NCBI GenBank assembly: GCA_964492065.1
Contig: CAZBHH010000002.1
Span: forward strand, 124,001-188,000
Length of the DNA: 64,000 nucleotides
Direction: 5' to 3'
Source of the DNA: JADKAC01 sp964492065
GTDB taxonomy: Bacteria; Bacteroidota; Bacteroidia; Chitinophagales; BACL12
Positions within the stretch are counted from its first letter, which is position 1. Every line of letters starts with the position of its first letter. The position numbers and the translations under genes are program-made. Under the pieces are notes generated by a model, which ran no database searches, was not told where the DNA came from, and saw only the letters and a list, made by a program, of their open reading frames with translations. This document shows, piece by piece, positions 1 to 8,570 of the stretch.

Positions 1-876
1 CGCAAGTCATTTATTAAAGCATTGGCTCTACTGCCGTTAACTGCAACTGCGATGAAACTGAAAGCGTTAAACAAACTCACCACAAACTTGGCAGACACGG
101 ACATGATGCCGGTGTTATTCTTAGGCCATGGCAGCCCGATGAATGCCATTGAAGAAAATGAATTCGTCAATGGGTTCAGAACAATCGCCGGCCAGATTCC
201 CAAACCGGCCGCAATCCTATGTATATCCGCACATTGGGAAACCCGGGGCACCTACGTCACCGCCATGGAAACGCCGAGGACGATTCACGATTTTGGCGGA
301 TTTCCAAAAGAGCTATACGAAGTGCAGTATCCCGCTCCGGGAAGCCCTGAGCTCGCAAGGGAAACCCAGTCAATCGTATCGAACAGCGAGGTTAAGCTTG
401 ACGACAGTTGGGGCTTGGACCACGGCGCCTGGAGCGTTATTAAACATCTCTACCCGAAGGCAGATGTACCCGTGATTCAAATGAGCCTGGATTACCGGCA
501 GGCACCGCAAGACCACTACGCATTGGCTCAACAGTTAACCCCACTGCGCAAAAAGGGTATTCTGGTTATCGGCAGCGGCAATATGGTACACAATCTAAGA
601 ATGGTTGAATGGGACAAGCTGAATGAAAATTTCGGCTTTGACTGGGCGCTGGAAGTGAATGCTGCAATGAAACATTATATACTCAATGGCGATCATGCTT
701 CGCTCATCCGGTTTCGCTCTTTGGGAAAAGCGTTTGACCTTGCAATCCCGACACCGGAGCATTACCTGCCTTTATTGTACACACTCGCATTAACCAGTGA
801 GCAGGAAGCGATACACCTGTTTAATGATAAAGCGCTTGCGGGTTCTATAACCATGACTTCTGTAAAAATCGGTTGA
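1..876 (+). CDS. ygiD: 4,5-DOPA extradiol dioxygenase-like protein (LigB/YgiD family), 5' end outside window
   Basis: Family members are metal-dependent extradiol dioxygenases that open catechol rings such as L-DOPA; the physiological substrate in this lineage is not known. The family landmarks are present: FLGHGSPMNA near the N-terminus, CISAHWET, LDHGAWSVIKHL and GSGNMVHNLR, which carry the His residues expected to bind the metal. The reading frame is open from base 1 (RKSFIKA...), so the TTG at 22 is unlikely to be the start. The true N-terminus lies upstream and reads RKSFIKALALLPLTATAM, a basic then hydrophobic stretch resembling an export signal. The C-terminus is complete. The family assignment is firm; the substrate is inferred from homology. 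Confidence 0.85.
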   Translation, partial: RKSFIKALALLPLTATAMKLKALNKLTTNLADTDMMPVLFLGHGSPMNAIEENEFVNGFRTIAGQIPKPAAILCISAHWETRGTYVTAMETPRTIHDFGGFPKELYEVQYPAPGSPELARETQSIVSNSEVKLDDSWGLDHGAWSVIKHLYPKADVPVIQMSLDYRQAPQDHYALAQQLTPLRKKGILVIGSGNMVHNLRMVEWDKLNENFGFDWALEVNAAMKHYILNGDHASLIRFRSLGKAFDLAIPTPEHYLPLLYTLALTSEQEAIHLFNDKALAGSITMTSVKIG

Positions 877-893
877 AATACACTGTTGACACA

Positions 894-908
894 TGCCGGC
901 GGCCGGCA
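894..908. terminator. GC-rich hairpin between convergent genes
   Basis: TGCCGG-CGG-CCGGCA forms a 6-bp GC-rich stem with a 3-nt loop, 18 nt after the dioxygenase stop and followed by CATTTT. It may be an intrinsic terminator for the plus-strand gene, but the T-tract is short. Confidence 0.35.
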
Positions 909-1061
909 ACCATTTTAAACTTAATATTTCCTCAAGTATGCCGCGACATAACAAATGGCGCATAACCTGATGCAGCAATACTTTGAATTATATGGTGTGT
1001 TGCGGTTCTAAAAACTTGTTGATTCCGGGTCAGACAAAGTGAATTTCCGAAATCAAATGGC

Positions 1062-1589
1062 TTAAACACTGTCGTCAAAAAATATGGATTTCAACTCCAT
1101 AGCTTCGTGCGGTTTCATCCTGCCCGAAAGAATCAATCGCAACTCACGCCGGCGCAATGCCCGCTCATAGCGAAATTTCTCGTCTTCTGTTTCCGGGATC
1201 ACCTCGGGGACTTTTATAGGGTGCCCGTCGTCTGCCAGTGCGACAAAGGTGAAATAGGCTTCATTACATCGGATGCGGCTGCTGCCGATGGTAAAATTCT
1301 CTTTAAACACTTCGATATATATCTCCATCGAGGTGACGAAAGAACGGGTAATCCTGGCATTGATTGTCACCACATCGCCAATCTTAATCGGCCGGCTGAA
1401 CGATACATTGTCCACCGATACGGTAACCGATGGTTTATTCGCATGCTTACTTGCGCAAATAGCACTCGCAACGTCCATCCATTTCAACAAATTACCCCCC
1501 ATCAGATTATTCATCGTGTTGGTATCGTTAGGCATTACCAACTGAGTAACGGTAGTGGCTGAATATGCTACGGTTTTTGGTGTCATCAT
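1062..1589 (-). CDS. acyl-CoA thioesterase (hotdog fold, YciA/BACH type)
   Basis: This predicted 175-aa cytosolic enzyme hydrolyses acyl-CoA to free acid and CoA. The hotdog signature is MNNLMGGNLLKWMD (about residues 26-39), where the Asn-x-x-Gly-Gly and Trp-Met-Asp elements form the active-site helix. It is followed by the strand-rich segment SVTVSVDNVSFSRPIKIGD and the ITRSFVTSMEIYIEV strand of the family. The length fits a single-hotdog protein with a short C-terminal extension. It stands alone, convergent with the dioxygenase gene and divergent from sucC. A TACCTTTG -7-like box lies 16 nt upstream of the first ATG. Two consecutive ATGs (1589 and 1586) are possible starts. Substrate chain length cannot be deduced. 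Confidence 0.88.
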   Translation of the reverse strand: MMTPKTVAYSATTVTQLVMPNDTNTMNNLMGGNLLKWMDVASAICASKHANKPSVTVSVDNVSFSRPIKIGDVVTINARITRSFVTSMEIYIEVFKENFTIGSSRIRCNEAYFTFVALADDGHPIKVPEVIPETEDEKFRYERALRRRELRLILSGRMKPHEAMELKSIFFDDSV

Positions 1590-1605
1590 AACATAATTAT
1601 TCCTA

Positions 1606-1613
1606 CAAAGGTA
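1606..1613 (-). promoter_or_regulatory. TAnnTTTG -7 box (TACCTTTG) of thioesterase gene
   Basis: On the minus strand TACCTTTG matches the Bacteroidota primary-sigma -7 consensus TAnnTTTG and lies 16 nt upstream of the ATG. No clear -33 TTG was identified. Confidence 0.5.
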
Positions 1614-1951
1614 TGGTTAAATATTTAACCGGCTCTTAGTTCAATATTGCAGGATAATGGCTTTCATACCGGGTTAACGGCACAACTTTCATCAATTAAA
1701 CTGGCAACTGTCGAAAGGCTCGCAAACGAGTTTGTCCCGTTGTACTGTTCACAATTATTTTTGCGGTGGAATTATATCGGGAAGTAATTCCTAAAGCGAT
1801 GCATCGGGTGCAAGAAATATGCGGCAATACTGCGGACTAAAATGCGTGGAAGCATATAGGAAAAACAGTATAAAATGCGATACATCAAATACCGCCCCAA
1901 TTATACACATGAGCCGTTTTACCGGGAATCCAAAGAAAGGAGCAATTGAAT

Positions 1952-1959
1952 TAAATTTG
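1952..1959 (+). promoter_or_regulatory. TAnnTTTG -7 box (TAAATTTG) of sucC
   Basis: TAAATTTG matches the Bacteroidota -7 consensus 16 nt before the sucC ATG, implying a very short leader. The region between box and ATG is A-rich, as is common for translation starts in this phylum. No obvious -33 element. Confidence 0.45.
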
Positions 1960-1975
1960 CAGCAAAACGAAAAAG

Positions 1976-3166
1976 ATGAATTTACACGAATATCAGGGAA
2001 AGGCGTTAGTAAAGAAATTCGGAGTGCGCATACAGGAAGGCATACCGGTGGAGACCCCCGAGCAAGCCGTAGAGGCTGCCCGCAGTCTACAGGATCAGAC
2101 AGGAACCACCATTTGGGTGGTTAAAGCGCAGATACATGCCGGCGGTCGTGGCAAAGCCGGTGGTGTTAAAGTGGCAAAGAATCTGGATGAGGTTTATGAA
2201 AAGACAAAAAACATTTTGGGGGCAACGCTCGTCACACCGCAGACAGGCCCTAAGGGCAAAGTCGTGAATAAGGTGTTGATTGCCCAGGATGTCTATTATC
2301 CGGGGCCAACCGATCCGAAAGAATTCTACATGAGTATTCTCCTCGACCGTGAAAAAAGTCAGAATGTAATCGTTTATTCAACGGAAGGGGGCATGGATAT
2401 AGAAGAAGTAGCCGAAAAAACCCCTCACCTGTTGCACAAAGAGTGGGTGGACCCCGCTATCGGCATCATGCCGTTTGAAGCGAGAAAAATTGCCTTTAAT
2501 CTCGGTTTGGAGGGCGATGCATTTAAGGAGATGGTGAAGTTTGTTCAAAATCTGTACGCCGCTTATACCGGCAACGATTGCTCGCTGCTGGAGATCAACC
2601 CGGTATTAAAAACCTCTGACAATAAAATAATTGCCGTAGATACCAAGTGTGTAATTGACGGCAATGCGCTGAGCCGCCACCCGGAAATTGCGGGTATGCG
2701 GGATCTCTCTGAAGAAGACCCCACCGAGGTAAAAGCGGGAGCGGCCGGTTTGAATTTCGTCAAACTGGATGGCAATGTCGGCTGCATGGTGAATGGCGCC
2801 GGATTGGCCATGGCGACCATGGATATTATAAAACTATCGGGAGGCAGCCCGGCAAATTTCCTGGACGTCGGCGGAACGGCAGATGCCAAACGTGTGGAGA
2901 CGGCTTTTAAAATTATCCTGCAGGACCCGGAAGTCAAGGCTATCCTGGTGAATATTTTCGGAGGCATTGTACGGTGCGATCGTGTAGCCCAGGGTATTAT
3001 TGATGCCTATAAAAACATTGGCGAGATACCCGTGCCCATTATCGTGCGCCTGCAGGGTACCAATGCAGAAGAGGCAAAACAAATGATTGATGCGAGCGGA
3101 TTGAAAGTGAGCAGTGCAATCCTGTTGAAAGAAGCTGCCGCTCTGGTAAAACAGGCCGTAGCATAA
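1976..3166 (+). CDS. sucC: succinyl-CoA synthetase (ADP/GDP-forming) beta subunit
   Basis: Beta subunit of the TCA-cycle enzyme that interconverts succinyl-CoA and succinate with substrate-level phosphorylation of a nucleoside diphosphate. At 396 aa it has the standard family length. The N-terminal ATP-grasp domain opens with MNLHEYQGKALVKKFGV and carries the nucleotide-loop segment KAQIHAGGRGKAGGVK. Metal and nucleotide residues lie in SLLEINPVL. The C-terminal CoA-ligase domain shows GGSPANFLDVGGTAD and ILVNIFGGIVRCD, the latter contacting the alpha-subunit phospho-histidine. The sucD partner is not adjacent in this window, so the subunits are encoded apart, as in many Bacteroidota. The start is fixed by the conserved MNLHEYQ. 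Confidence 0.97.
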   Translation: MNLHEYQGKALVKKFGVRIQEGIPVETPEQAVEAARSLQDQTGTTIWVVKAQIHAGGRGKAGGVKVAKNLDEVYEKTKNILGATLVTPQTGPKGKVVNKVLIAQDVYYPGPTDPKEFYMSILLDREKSQNVIVYSTEGGMDIEEVAEKTPHLLHKEWVDPAIGIMPFEARKIAFNLGLEGDAFKEMVKFVQNLYAAYTGNDCSLLEINPVLKTSDNKIIAVDTKCVIDGNALSRHPEIAGMRDLSEEDPTEVKAGAAGLNFVKLDGNVGCMVNGAGLAMATMDIIKLSGGSPANFLDVGGTADAKRVETAFKIILQDPEVKAILVNIFGGIVRCDRVAQGIIDAYKNIGEIPVPIIVRLQGTNAEEAKQMIDASGLKVSSAILLKEAAALVKQAVA

Positions 3167-3729
3167 CTGCATCCATTCGCTGTGTTTCATTAACCGCCGT
3201 ATCTGCCGGTATTACTGATTTCTGCAAATTCAAGTTGTTCGGCATCGCATAACCGGTTATTGCTTATCCACAACAAACCGCGATGCCATCAATGACTGAA
3301 CATAGTCGTGAATGTGCGGAATGAATATTCCATCGCCAATCGCAATGGTTCGCTTTTTGAATAGCCTATAATTACAATCACAAATAAACACACCGTGGTC
3401 GATGTTTACTCCTCCCCTATAATTGCTTCGCTCCCTACTCATGTTCTGTTTACCGGTTTATCGAGGTAATTGGCCTAATAAACAGATTTGCGCTCAAAAG
3501 TCAACTTTGCTTCAAAACATTTTCAATCCGGGTATCTCACGAACGCTTCCGGGGTGTTAAAGCGTGGATTTATTGCAATTCACCTGAATAATGGCATATC
3601 TCCGCCCTGTAATTGCCCGATTTCAAAAGTATATTTGCGCCGGAAACCGGGAGAATACATTACAGACCGCATGATGTAAGTCACTATCCGGGTTTTTCAA
3701 ATCTTCTAACTTGCGCAAAACTTGACTCA
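3167..3729. other. 563-base intergenic region, sucC to cysteine-synthase-like gene
   Basis: No recognisable gene. A 61-codon minus-strand frame (3257-3442) has a fairly protein-like composition (GVNIDHGVFICDCNYRLF, then IAIGDGIFIPHIHDYVQ) but I do not recognise it, and it may be a remnant. A TATATTTG -7 box at 3630-3637 probably drives the downstream gene. No strong terminator was seen after sucC. Confidence 0.5.
3630..3637 (+). promoter_or_regulatory. TAnnTTTG -7 box (TATATTTG)
   Basis: An exact match to the Bacteroidota -7 consensus, followed by GCGCC, 92 nt upstream of the chosen ATG of the PLP enzyme. It gives a leader of roughly 85 nt. Confidence 0.45.
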
Positions 3730-4761
3730 ATGCAACACGCTGAAGCATCAATAGCAAACAAATTCGAACACCTGTGGTGTATGGTAGGCAATACGCCTAT
3801 GCTCGAGATTCACTTTACCTATAAGGGCAAACAAAGGCGATTGTTTGTCAAATGTGAGAACTTCAACCTGACGGGGAGTATTAAGGACCGCATGGCGTTG
3901 TATATTTTGGAGCGTGCGTATAAAGAAGGATCGTTGCGCCCTAACCATACCATCGTGGAAGCCACCAGCGGCAATACGGGTATTGCATTCAGCGCTATCG
4001 GCAAGGCATTGGGCAATTGCGTGGTAATCATCATGCCCAACTGGCTCAGCAAGGAGCGTATGGCTATCATCCGCAGTCTGGGCGCCGAAATTATTTTAGT
4101 ATCAAAAGAGGAAGGGGGATTTTTGGGAAGTATCCAAAAGGCGGAACAAATGGCGAAGGAAAACGAAGATGTATTCTTGCCGCGGCAATTTGACAATACT
4201 TACAATATCGAAGCCCACGAAAAAACAACAGCCCGTGAAATCTGGATGCAGTTGCAAAATATGGACCTGGAACCGCATGCCTTTGTCGCCGGCGTCGGAA
4301 CCGGCGGCACCGTAATGGGCGTAGCCAGGTATTTCAAAAAGAGAAATCCCAATATCCTGGTATGCCCGCTCGAGCCGATGGAATCACCTACGCTAAGCAC
4401 CGGTTATAAAGTTGGTTCGCACCGCATCCAGGGCATATCGGATGAATTTATCCCCTCCATCGTCAAGTTGGATACACTCGACCACGTAGTGCAGGCTTCC
4501 GATGGCGATTCGATACTCATGGCTCAGAAACTCGCCAGACAATTGGGGCTCGCTGTAGGGATTTCGTCGGGAGCAAATTTTATCGGCGCCATTCAACTGC
4601 AAGATCAATTAGGTGATGATGCCAATGTGGTGACGATTTTCTGCGACTCAAACAAAAAATACCTGAGCACCGATCTCATGAAGGAAGAACCGGTAAAGGA
4701 AGGGTATTATAGCTCGGAAACGGAATTTCTCAGCTATACTCCTATTCCGAGAATCAGATAA
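3730..4761 (+). CDS. cysteine synthase / PLP-dependent beta-replacing enzyme (fold type II)
   Basis: This enzyme is predicted to make L-cysteine from O-acetylserine (or a related activated serine) and sulfide. The 343-aa fold-type II PLP domain has the Schiff-base Lys at 52 in LTGSIKDRMA, the substrate loop TSGNTG at 79-84, the phosphate-binding glycine loop GVGTGGTVMG, and the C-terminal HRIQGISDEFIP segment typical of CysK/CysM. The frame extends upstream to 3613, but the added residues lack family similarity, so I start at the ATG at 3730, close to the usual family N-terminus. It is convergent with the next gene across a bidirectional terminator. CysK, CysM and cystathionine beta-synthase-like roles cannot be separated from sequence alone; the C-terminal CBS domains are absent. 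Confidence 0.88.
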   Translation: MQHAEASIANKFEHLWCMVGNTPMLEIHFTYKGKQRRLFVKCENFNLTGSIKDRMALYILERAYKEGSLRPNHTIVEATSGNTGIAFSAIGKALGNCVVIIMPNWLSKERMAIIRSLGAEIILVSKEEGGFLGSIQKAEQMAKENEDVFLPRQFDNTYNIEAHEKTTAREIWMQLQNMDLEPHAFVAGVGTGGTVMGVARYFKKRNPNILVCPLEPMESPTLSTGYKVGSHRIQGISDEFIPSIVKLDTLDHVVQASDGDSILMAQKLARQLGLAVGISSGANFIGAIQLQDQLGDDANVVTIFCDSNKKYLSTDLMKEEPVKEGYYSSETEFLSYTPIPRIR

Positions 4762-4797
4762 CAAGAAACGCATCCTCAATATATTCAATGCAAAAAA

Positions 4798-4823
4798 AAG
4801 GGCGAACAACAATGTCCGCCCTT
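4798..4823. terminator. bidirectional intrinsic terminator
   Basis: AAGGGCG-(12 nt)-CGCCCTT forms a 7-bp stem preceded by an A8 run and followed by T-rich sequence. It works for both the plus-strand PLP enzyme gene and the minus-strand S74/T9SS gene that converge here. Confidence 0.75.
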
Positions 4824-4846
4824 GTATTGTTTTATCAGGAATTTTA

Positions 4847-6262
4847 TTAATCGGTAATCACCATCAGTTTGGTGTCAATGGTTCTTCCGTTAATTACCAA
4901 TTGGTAAGTATAAGTTCCGGGAGCAAAACTGCCGCCGTCTAATTGAATACTACCCTTACCGGTTTTTGTAATCTGAACAGATTTCAGTTCAGCTCCGTTG
5001 ATTGAATACACTTTTATAAATGCATTTGCAGAATTTTCCGGAATTGAATAACTGATAACTGTTGTGGACTTAAACGGATTAGGTGAATTTTGATCCAGTG
5101 ATGCCAGGTCGGAGAAGTTTGTTCCGGCAATTGTTTTCACATCTGCACCCGCATTGCTGAAAGCGGTTTCCAATCTCTCCAATCTCTCTCTCAATGATTC
5201 TATTTCCGCATCTTTTGCTTCGATTTCCGCCTGTTGTTCCTGAACGGAAGCAATTAACAGCGGAATCAATCCGATATAATTCACACCTTTATATTCAATT
5301 TCCGGTTGCATTTCGCCGGTAATTGGGTTTCTCCGCATAGGTACAATGGAATTCTTAACCAGGCCCGGCAACACCTTTTCAAGTTCATCTGCGATTAATC
5401 CCATTTCAGACTTACCGCTCAATCCCAAAGAAAATGTTTCGGGATCATTATTGAAAGTGTAAGTTGCCGGTTTGAGCTGCATCAAAATATCCATGCTGCG
5501 GGTCAGCGGTTGAATATTGGTCTTGAACCTGCGGTCGGATACGTCGTACAACCCGCCTGAAACGCCAACATCGCCGACAAAATAACCGGCCCAATCGGCA
5601 ACCGTATCGATAGCCTGTCCATAAACGCCCACCGGGGAACCAATACCGGCTACGCCGAAATATCCCACACCGTAGGCGCCGGCAAATCCACCCGAAGCTA
5701 ACACACCAATACCCCAGGCAGCTACTGAGTCAGCTTCTGCACTTACGGCAACAGCATCAATTGTAGTATCTGAACTTTCGTTTATAAAACTACCTGTAGA
5801 AATGTCGGTACTATTATTTACAGCATCCACATACTGGCTAAAAGTACCTCCCCAGCGTTTTGTCTTAGAGCCCAGATCAACAGCGCCGTTGGTAGCAGGC
5901 GTCAGGTCCTGGTTAATGGCAGTGCCCGCTGCGCTTAGATTAGACAACTTGGTGTTTGCACCTTTGGCGGCCATTGGCGTCCATAGGGCTCCGGTGTAAT
6001 AATAAAATCCCGGTGAAGAATTGGTCTGATAAATCAGCAATCCCGTCGCCGGGGAGGCAATTGCATCCCTTTGGGTTTTGGTCATTCTCGGGATAAGCAC
6101 CCCTTTCGAAGTCGAGGTAATATCCAGCAGAGATGACGCATTAGGCGAAAGCGTGCCAATACCTACCGCACCGGAAGCGGGATACGTGTTTTGACCAGAT
6201 ACCGGATTTAACAAAGCAACAAATAAGATTGCTGCCAATGTAATTGTGATGTTTCTTATCAT
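4847..6262 (-). CDS. secreted protein with S74-type intramolecular chaperone and T9SS C-terminal domain
   Basis: A 471-aa surface or secreted protein of unknown function. Residues 1-23 are a Sec signal peptide. Residues 31-98 contain the GIGTLSPNASSLLDI and GVLIPRMTKTQRDAI repeat typical of Bacteroidota tail-fibre-like proteins. Residues 170-240 are Gly/Ala-rich. An S74 (tail-spike chaperone) domain begins at DRRFKTNIQPL (243) and ends near YKGVNYIGLIPLL. A coiled coil rich in Glu/Arg/Leu (about 338-370) follows, then a type A T9SS sorting domain (SPNPFKSTTVISYSI to the C-terminus). In phage tailspikes this chaperone assists trimerisation and can cut itself off; whether cleavage occurs here is unknown. 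The gene is monocistronic and ends in the shared terminator. Confidence 0.85.
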   Translation of the reverse strand: MIRNITITLAAILFVALLNPVSGQNTYPASGAVGIGTLSPNASSLLDITSTSKGVLIPRMTKTQRDAIASPATGLLIYQTNSSPGFYYYTGALWTPMAAKGANTKLSNLSAAGTAINQDLTPATNGAVDLGSKTKRWGGTFSQYVDAVNNSTDISTGSFINESSDTTIDAVAVSAEADSVAAWGIGVLASGGFAGAYGVGYFGVAGIGSPVGVYGQAIDTVADWAGYFVGDVGVSGGLYDVSDRRFKTNIQPLTRSMDILMQLKPATYTFNNDPETFSLGLSGKSEMGLIADELEKVLPGLVKNSIVPMRRNPITGEMQPEIEYKGVNYIGLIPLLIASVQEQQAEIEAKDAEIESLRERLERLETAFSNAGADVKTIAGTNFSDLASLDQNSPNPFKSTTVISYSIPENSANAFIKVYSINGAELKSVQITKTGKGSIQLDGGSFAPGTYTYQLVINGRTIDTKLMVITD

Positions 6263-6439
6263 AAATTTAGTTTTTAATGAGCCAAATTAAATGAAAGTTT
6301 TCTGATTTTCCATTGGTGCAAAAAAATAATTTTTAACCCGATCCATAAACTGGTTTTTGCGCAATAAACCGGGAGGAATTTTTAGTTAATGCAACCGCAA
6401 ACCCTTTCCGGAGCCGAATTATTTGCTAAAACACCTCTG

Positions 6440-6447
6440 TATTTTTG
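6440..6447 (+). promoter_or_regulatory. TAnnTTTG -7 box (TATTTTTG)
   Basis: TATTTTTG followed by CTATGG fits the Bacteroidota -7 consensus. It would start a transcript at about 6452, giving xseA a leader of roughly 310 nt, or serve the small frame at 6450. A TTTG at 6422-6425 is only 14 nt upstream, too close for a standard -33 element. Confidence 0.4.
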
Positions 6448-6449
6448 CT

Positions 6450-6548
6450 ATGGAAATAATAAAAATCACCTATGGCAATCAATGTAACGACTACTGCTGC
6501 ATCATTGCACTAAATACCGGCGAATGGCAGAAAATACCCCGATGTTAA
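6450..6548 (+). CDS. possible 32-aa cysteine-containing peptide (uncertain)
   Basis: The ATG lies 3 nt behind an exact TAnnTTTG box and opens a 32-codon frame with four cysteines (positions 12, 16, 17 and 32), beginning MEIIKITYGNQCNDYCC. The composition looks protein-like, but there is no known match in my memory and the transcript would be nearly leaderless. It could equally be the 5' remnant of a lost gene. Confidence 0.2.
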   Translation: MEIIKITYGNQCNDYCCIIALNTGEWQKIPRC

Positions 6549-6763
6549 TTTGGATTTACCCCTGCCGGGTCCGGAGCTGATACCGCAATTGTAGCTTCGT
6601 ATCGGCACTTCGTTTTTCGGAGATAAGATATGCAATACGACCGGTATGGTTTTTCTTTGATATTTGGTACTTTTAAATCCCTGTAATACCAACGCAATTG
6701 AATTTACAGGAACGAAGGTACGGTTTACCGGAAAGTTGCAAACCATTTTCGAGATAGTCCTTT

Positions 6764-8236
6764 ATGCCGACAGAACTCCAAAACAAAAAAGTCTTTTCAC
6801 TGGCTGAAGTCACCGCCAGTATAAAACAGACTTTGGAAAACAGGTACACGAGCGCCTTTTGGGTGGCAGCGGAGATGCATAAATTAAATTACTACAAACA
6901 CTCGGGGCACTGTTATCCCGACCTGCTCGAGCGCCGGGATGAAAAAGTAATTGCCCAGATGCGAGCTACACTTTGGAGGGACGATTACCGGGTTATCAAC
7001 AAAAAATTTATAGACGTTTTAAAGGAGCCCCTCAGAGACGGTATTAAAATATTGTTATTGGCCAGGATTACCTTCGATGCCATTCACGGCCTCGGCCTTC
7101 AGATACTGGATATGGATCCGGCCTTCACCCTCGGCGATATTGAAAGGGAAAAACAGGAAACGCTGTCGAAACTGAAAGCAGAGAATATTATTCACGCCAA
7201 CAAACATTTACCACTGCCCTTACTTCCGAAAAGAATTGCGGTGATATCGGTCGAGACCAGTAAGGGCTATGCGGATTTTATGCAGGTAATACAAACCAAC
7301 AGTTGGGGGTACAAATTCTTTATAATGCTCTTCCCATCCCTGTTACAAGGCGAAAAGGCAGTAGGCACTATCACTTCCCAGTTAAGGCGCATCGAAAGGG
7401 TAAAGCACCGCTTTGATGCGGTGGCCATAATCCGCGGCGGCGGTGGCGATGTGGGCCTGAGTTGCTATAACAATTACCGGTTGGCAAAAGCCATCGCCTG
7501 CTTTCCGCTACCGGTGCTTACCGGAATAGGCCACTCCACCAATGAAACGGTTTGTGAAATGATTGCGCATACCAATGCAATAACGCCGACTAAGCTGGCA
7601 GAATTGCTAATCCAGAAATTTCACAACTTTTCAGTTCCCGTACAGGAGGCAGAGAAATATATTGTCAATCACGCCAGGCAAATTCTGGACAGTTCGGCTA
7701 ATCAATTACATACCGAAATAAAACTGTTCAGATCGGTAGCGGAACACCGCCTTGCCCAAGGAAAACACCGGCAGACTGAAAGCATAAGCCGACTGCAGCA
7801 ATACGCCAACGCCATTCTCAGCGAGGAGAAAAGAAAAACCGTCAGTTGCAGGGAAACAATAGCACACCGGTCAATAGCGCTTGTACAACAGCAAAAAAGT
7901 GAGTTAAACCACCAAGGTATTTTCATTGGGAAAGACGCTCTCAATCAGATGCAAGCGAGCTATGCACAGTTACGGCAGGTAAGAGATGCGTTGAAATCGG
8001 CATTGCCCCGCAGTATTAAAATTTTGCGTATGGCTCTTGAACATACCGATGAAAAAATCCGGGCATTACACCCTGACAATATTCTAAAAAGAGGGTTCAG
8101 TATTACCACCGTTAACGGCAGGCTGATACAACGCCCCGATGCGGTAAAAGCCGGTGATACCCTGCAGACTCAACTCCATACCGGCACTATAATCAGTGAA
8201 GTTCTCAACACACATAAAAAGGAAAAAAATGAGTGA
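6764..8236 (+). CDS. xseA: exodeoxyribonuclease VII large subunit
   Basis: Catalytic subunit of exonuclease VII, which degrades single-stranded DNA from both ends into short oligonucleotides and acts in mismatch repair and lesion processing in the cytoplasm. The protein has 490 aa. The N-terminal OB-fold (about 1-110) starts FSLAEVTASIKQTLENRY. The nuclease core contains LPKRIAVISVETSKGYADF, IRGGGGDVGLSCYNN and TGIGHSTNETVCEMIAHT. A long, Gln/Arg/Ala-rich helical region follows, and RGFSITTVNGRLI closes the protein, as in the family. The last 8 bases overlap the xseB start, so the subunits are translationally coupled. The length is slightly above the E. coli protein. Confidence 0.95.
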   Translation: MPTELQNKKVFSLAEVTASIKQTLENRYTSAFWVAAEMHKLNYYKHSGHCYPDLLERRDEKVIAQMRATLWRDDYRVINKKFIDVLKEPLRDGIKILLLARITFDAIHGLGLQILDMDPAFTLGDIEREKQETLSKLKAENIIHANKHLPLPLLPKRIAVISVETSKGYADFMQVIQTNSWGYKFFIMLFPSLLQGEKAVGTITSQLRRIERVKHRFDAVAIIRGGGGDVGLSCYNNYRLAKAIACFPLPVLTGIGHSTNETVCEMIAHTNAITPTKLAELLIQKFHNFSVPVQEAEKYIVNHARQILDSSANQLHTEIKLFRSVAEHRLAQGKHRQTESISRLQQYANAILSEEKRKTVSCRETIAHRSIALVQQQKSELNHQGIFIGKDALNQMQASYAQLRQVRDALKSALPRSIKILRMALEHTDEKIRALHPDNILKRGFSITTVNGRLIQRPDAVKAGDTLQTQLHTGTIISEVLNTHKKEKNE

Positions 8237-8435
8237 GAAAATGCAATACACAGAAGCATTTGCAGAATTGCAAGCCATAGTTTCGGAAATTGAACAAGGC
8301 GAAATCTCCGTAGATACTTTATCCGAGAAAGTGAAACGGGCGGCATACCTGATCGGGGTATGCAGGAAGCAACTGCGTGCGACGGAAGAAGATGTCAATA
8401 CCATATTAAAAGAATTGGAAAAGGATGGCAGTTGA
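8229..8435 (+). CDS. xseB: exodeoxyribonuclease VII small subunit
   Basis: Small helical subunit that binds in several copies to XseA along its coiled coil and is needed for nuclease activity. The 68-aa product begins MSEKMQYTEAFAELQ and shows the family pattern AFAELQAIVSEIEQGEISVDTLSEK, written here in pieces: YTEAFAELQ, IVSEIEQGEI and VDTLSEKVKRA. I chose the ATG at 8229, which overlaps the xseA stop by 8 nt. A frame extension to 8196 would add residues unlike the family. It forms a two-gene operon with xseA. Confidence 0.92.
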   Translation: MSEKMQYTEAFAELQAIVSEIEQGEISVDTLSEKVKRAAYLIGVCRKQLRATEEDVNTILKELEKDGS

Positions 8436-8570
8436 AACCCGTTGCGGGAACCGGAAAGGCTGCAAATGGAAATAAAATCGGGCTGTCAACCAACACTGCA
8501 AAAAACCAGGAGTAGTTCCCGGTTTTCGGAAAAATCAATCCACTGTGTATCTTCATATTCAAAAACAGGT

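Larger units (their letters stand above)
1590..1975. other. intergenic region between divergent thioesterase gene and sucC
   Basis: A 386-base region without a convincing gene. It holds the minus-strand -7 box for the thioesterase (1606-1613) and a plus-strand -7 box for sucC (1952-1959). Short open frames here lack protein-like composition. I see no riboswitch or repeat. Confidence 0.6.
6263..6763. other. 501-base divergent intergenic region upstream of xseA
   Basis: It separates the S74/T9SS gene (minus) from xseA (plus). It contains an exact TAnnTTTG box (6440-6447) and a 32-codon frame starting right behind it (6450-6548). The remainder shows no gene, repeat or obvious structured RNA. 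Confidence 0.5.

Noticed and set aside
3257..3442. 61-codon minus-strand frame with protein-like composition (FICDCNYRLF, IGDGIFIPHIHDY)
   Set aside because: No family recognised, no promoter or ribosome-binding context, and lies in an otherwise empty gap; kept only as a remark in the gap entry.
6422..6447. TTTG at 6422 as a -33 element for the TATTTTTG box
   Set aside because: The spacing is 14 nt, too short for the usual 17-23 nt of Bacteroidota promoters; similar 14-15 nt spacings at other boxes here were treated as chance.
6510..6746. 78-codon minus-strand frame in the xseA upstream region
   Set aside because: No recognisable domain; overlaps the probable leader of xseA on the other strand.
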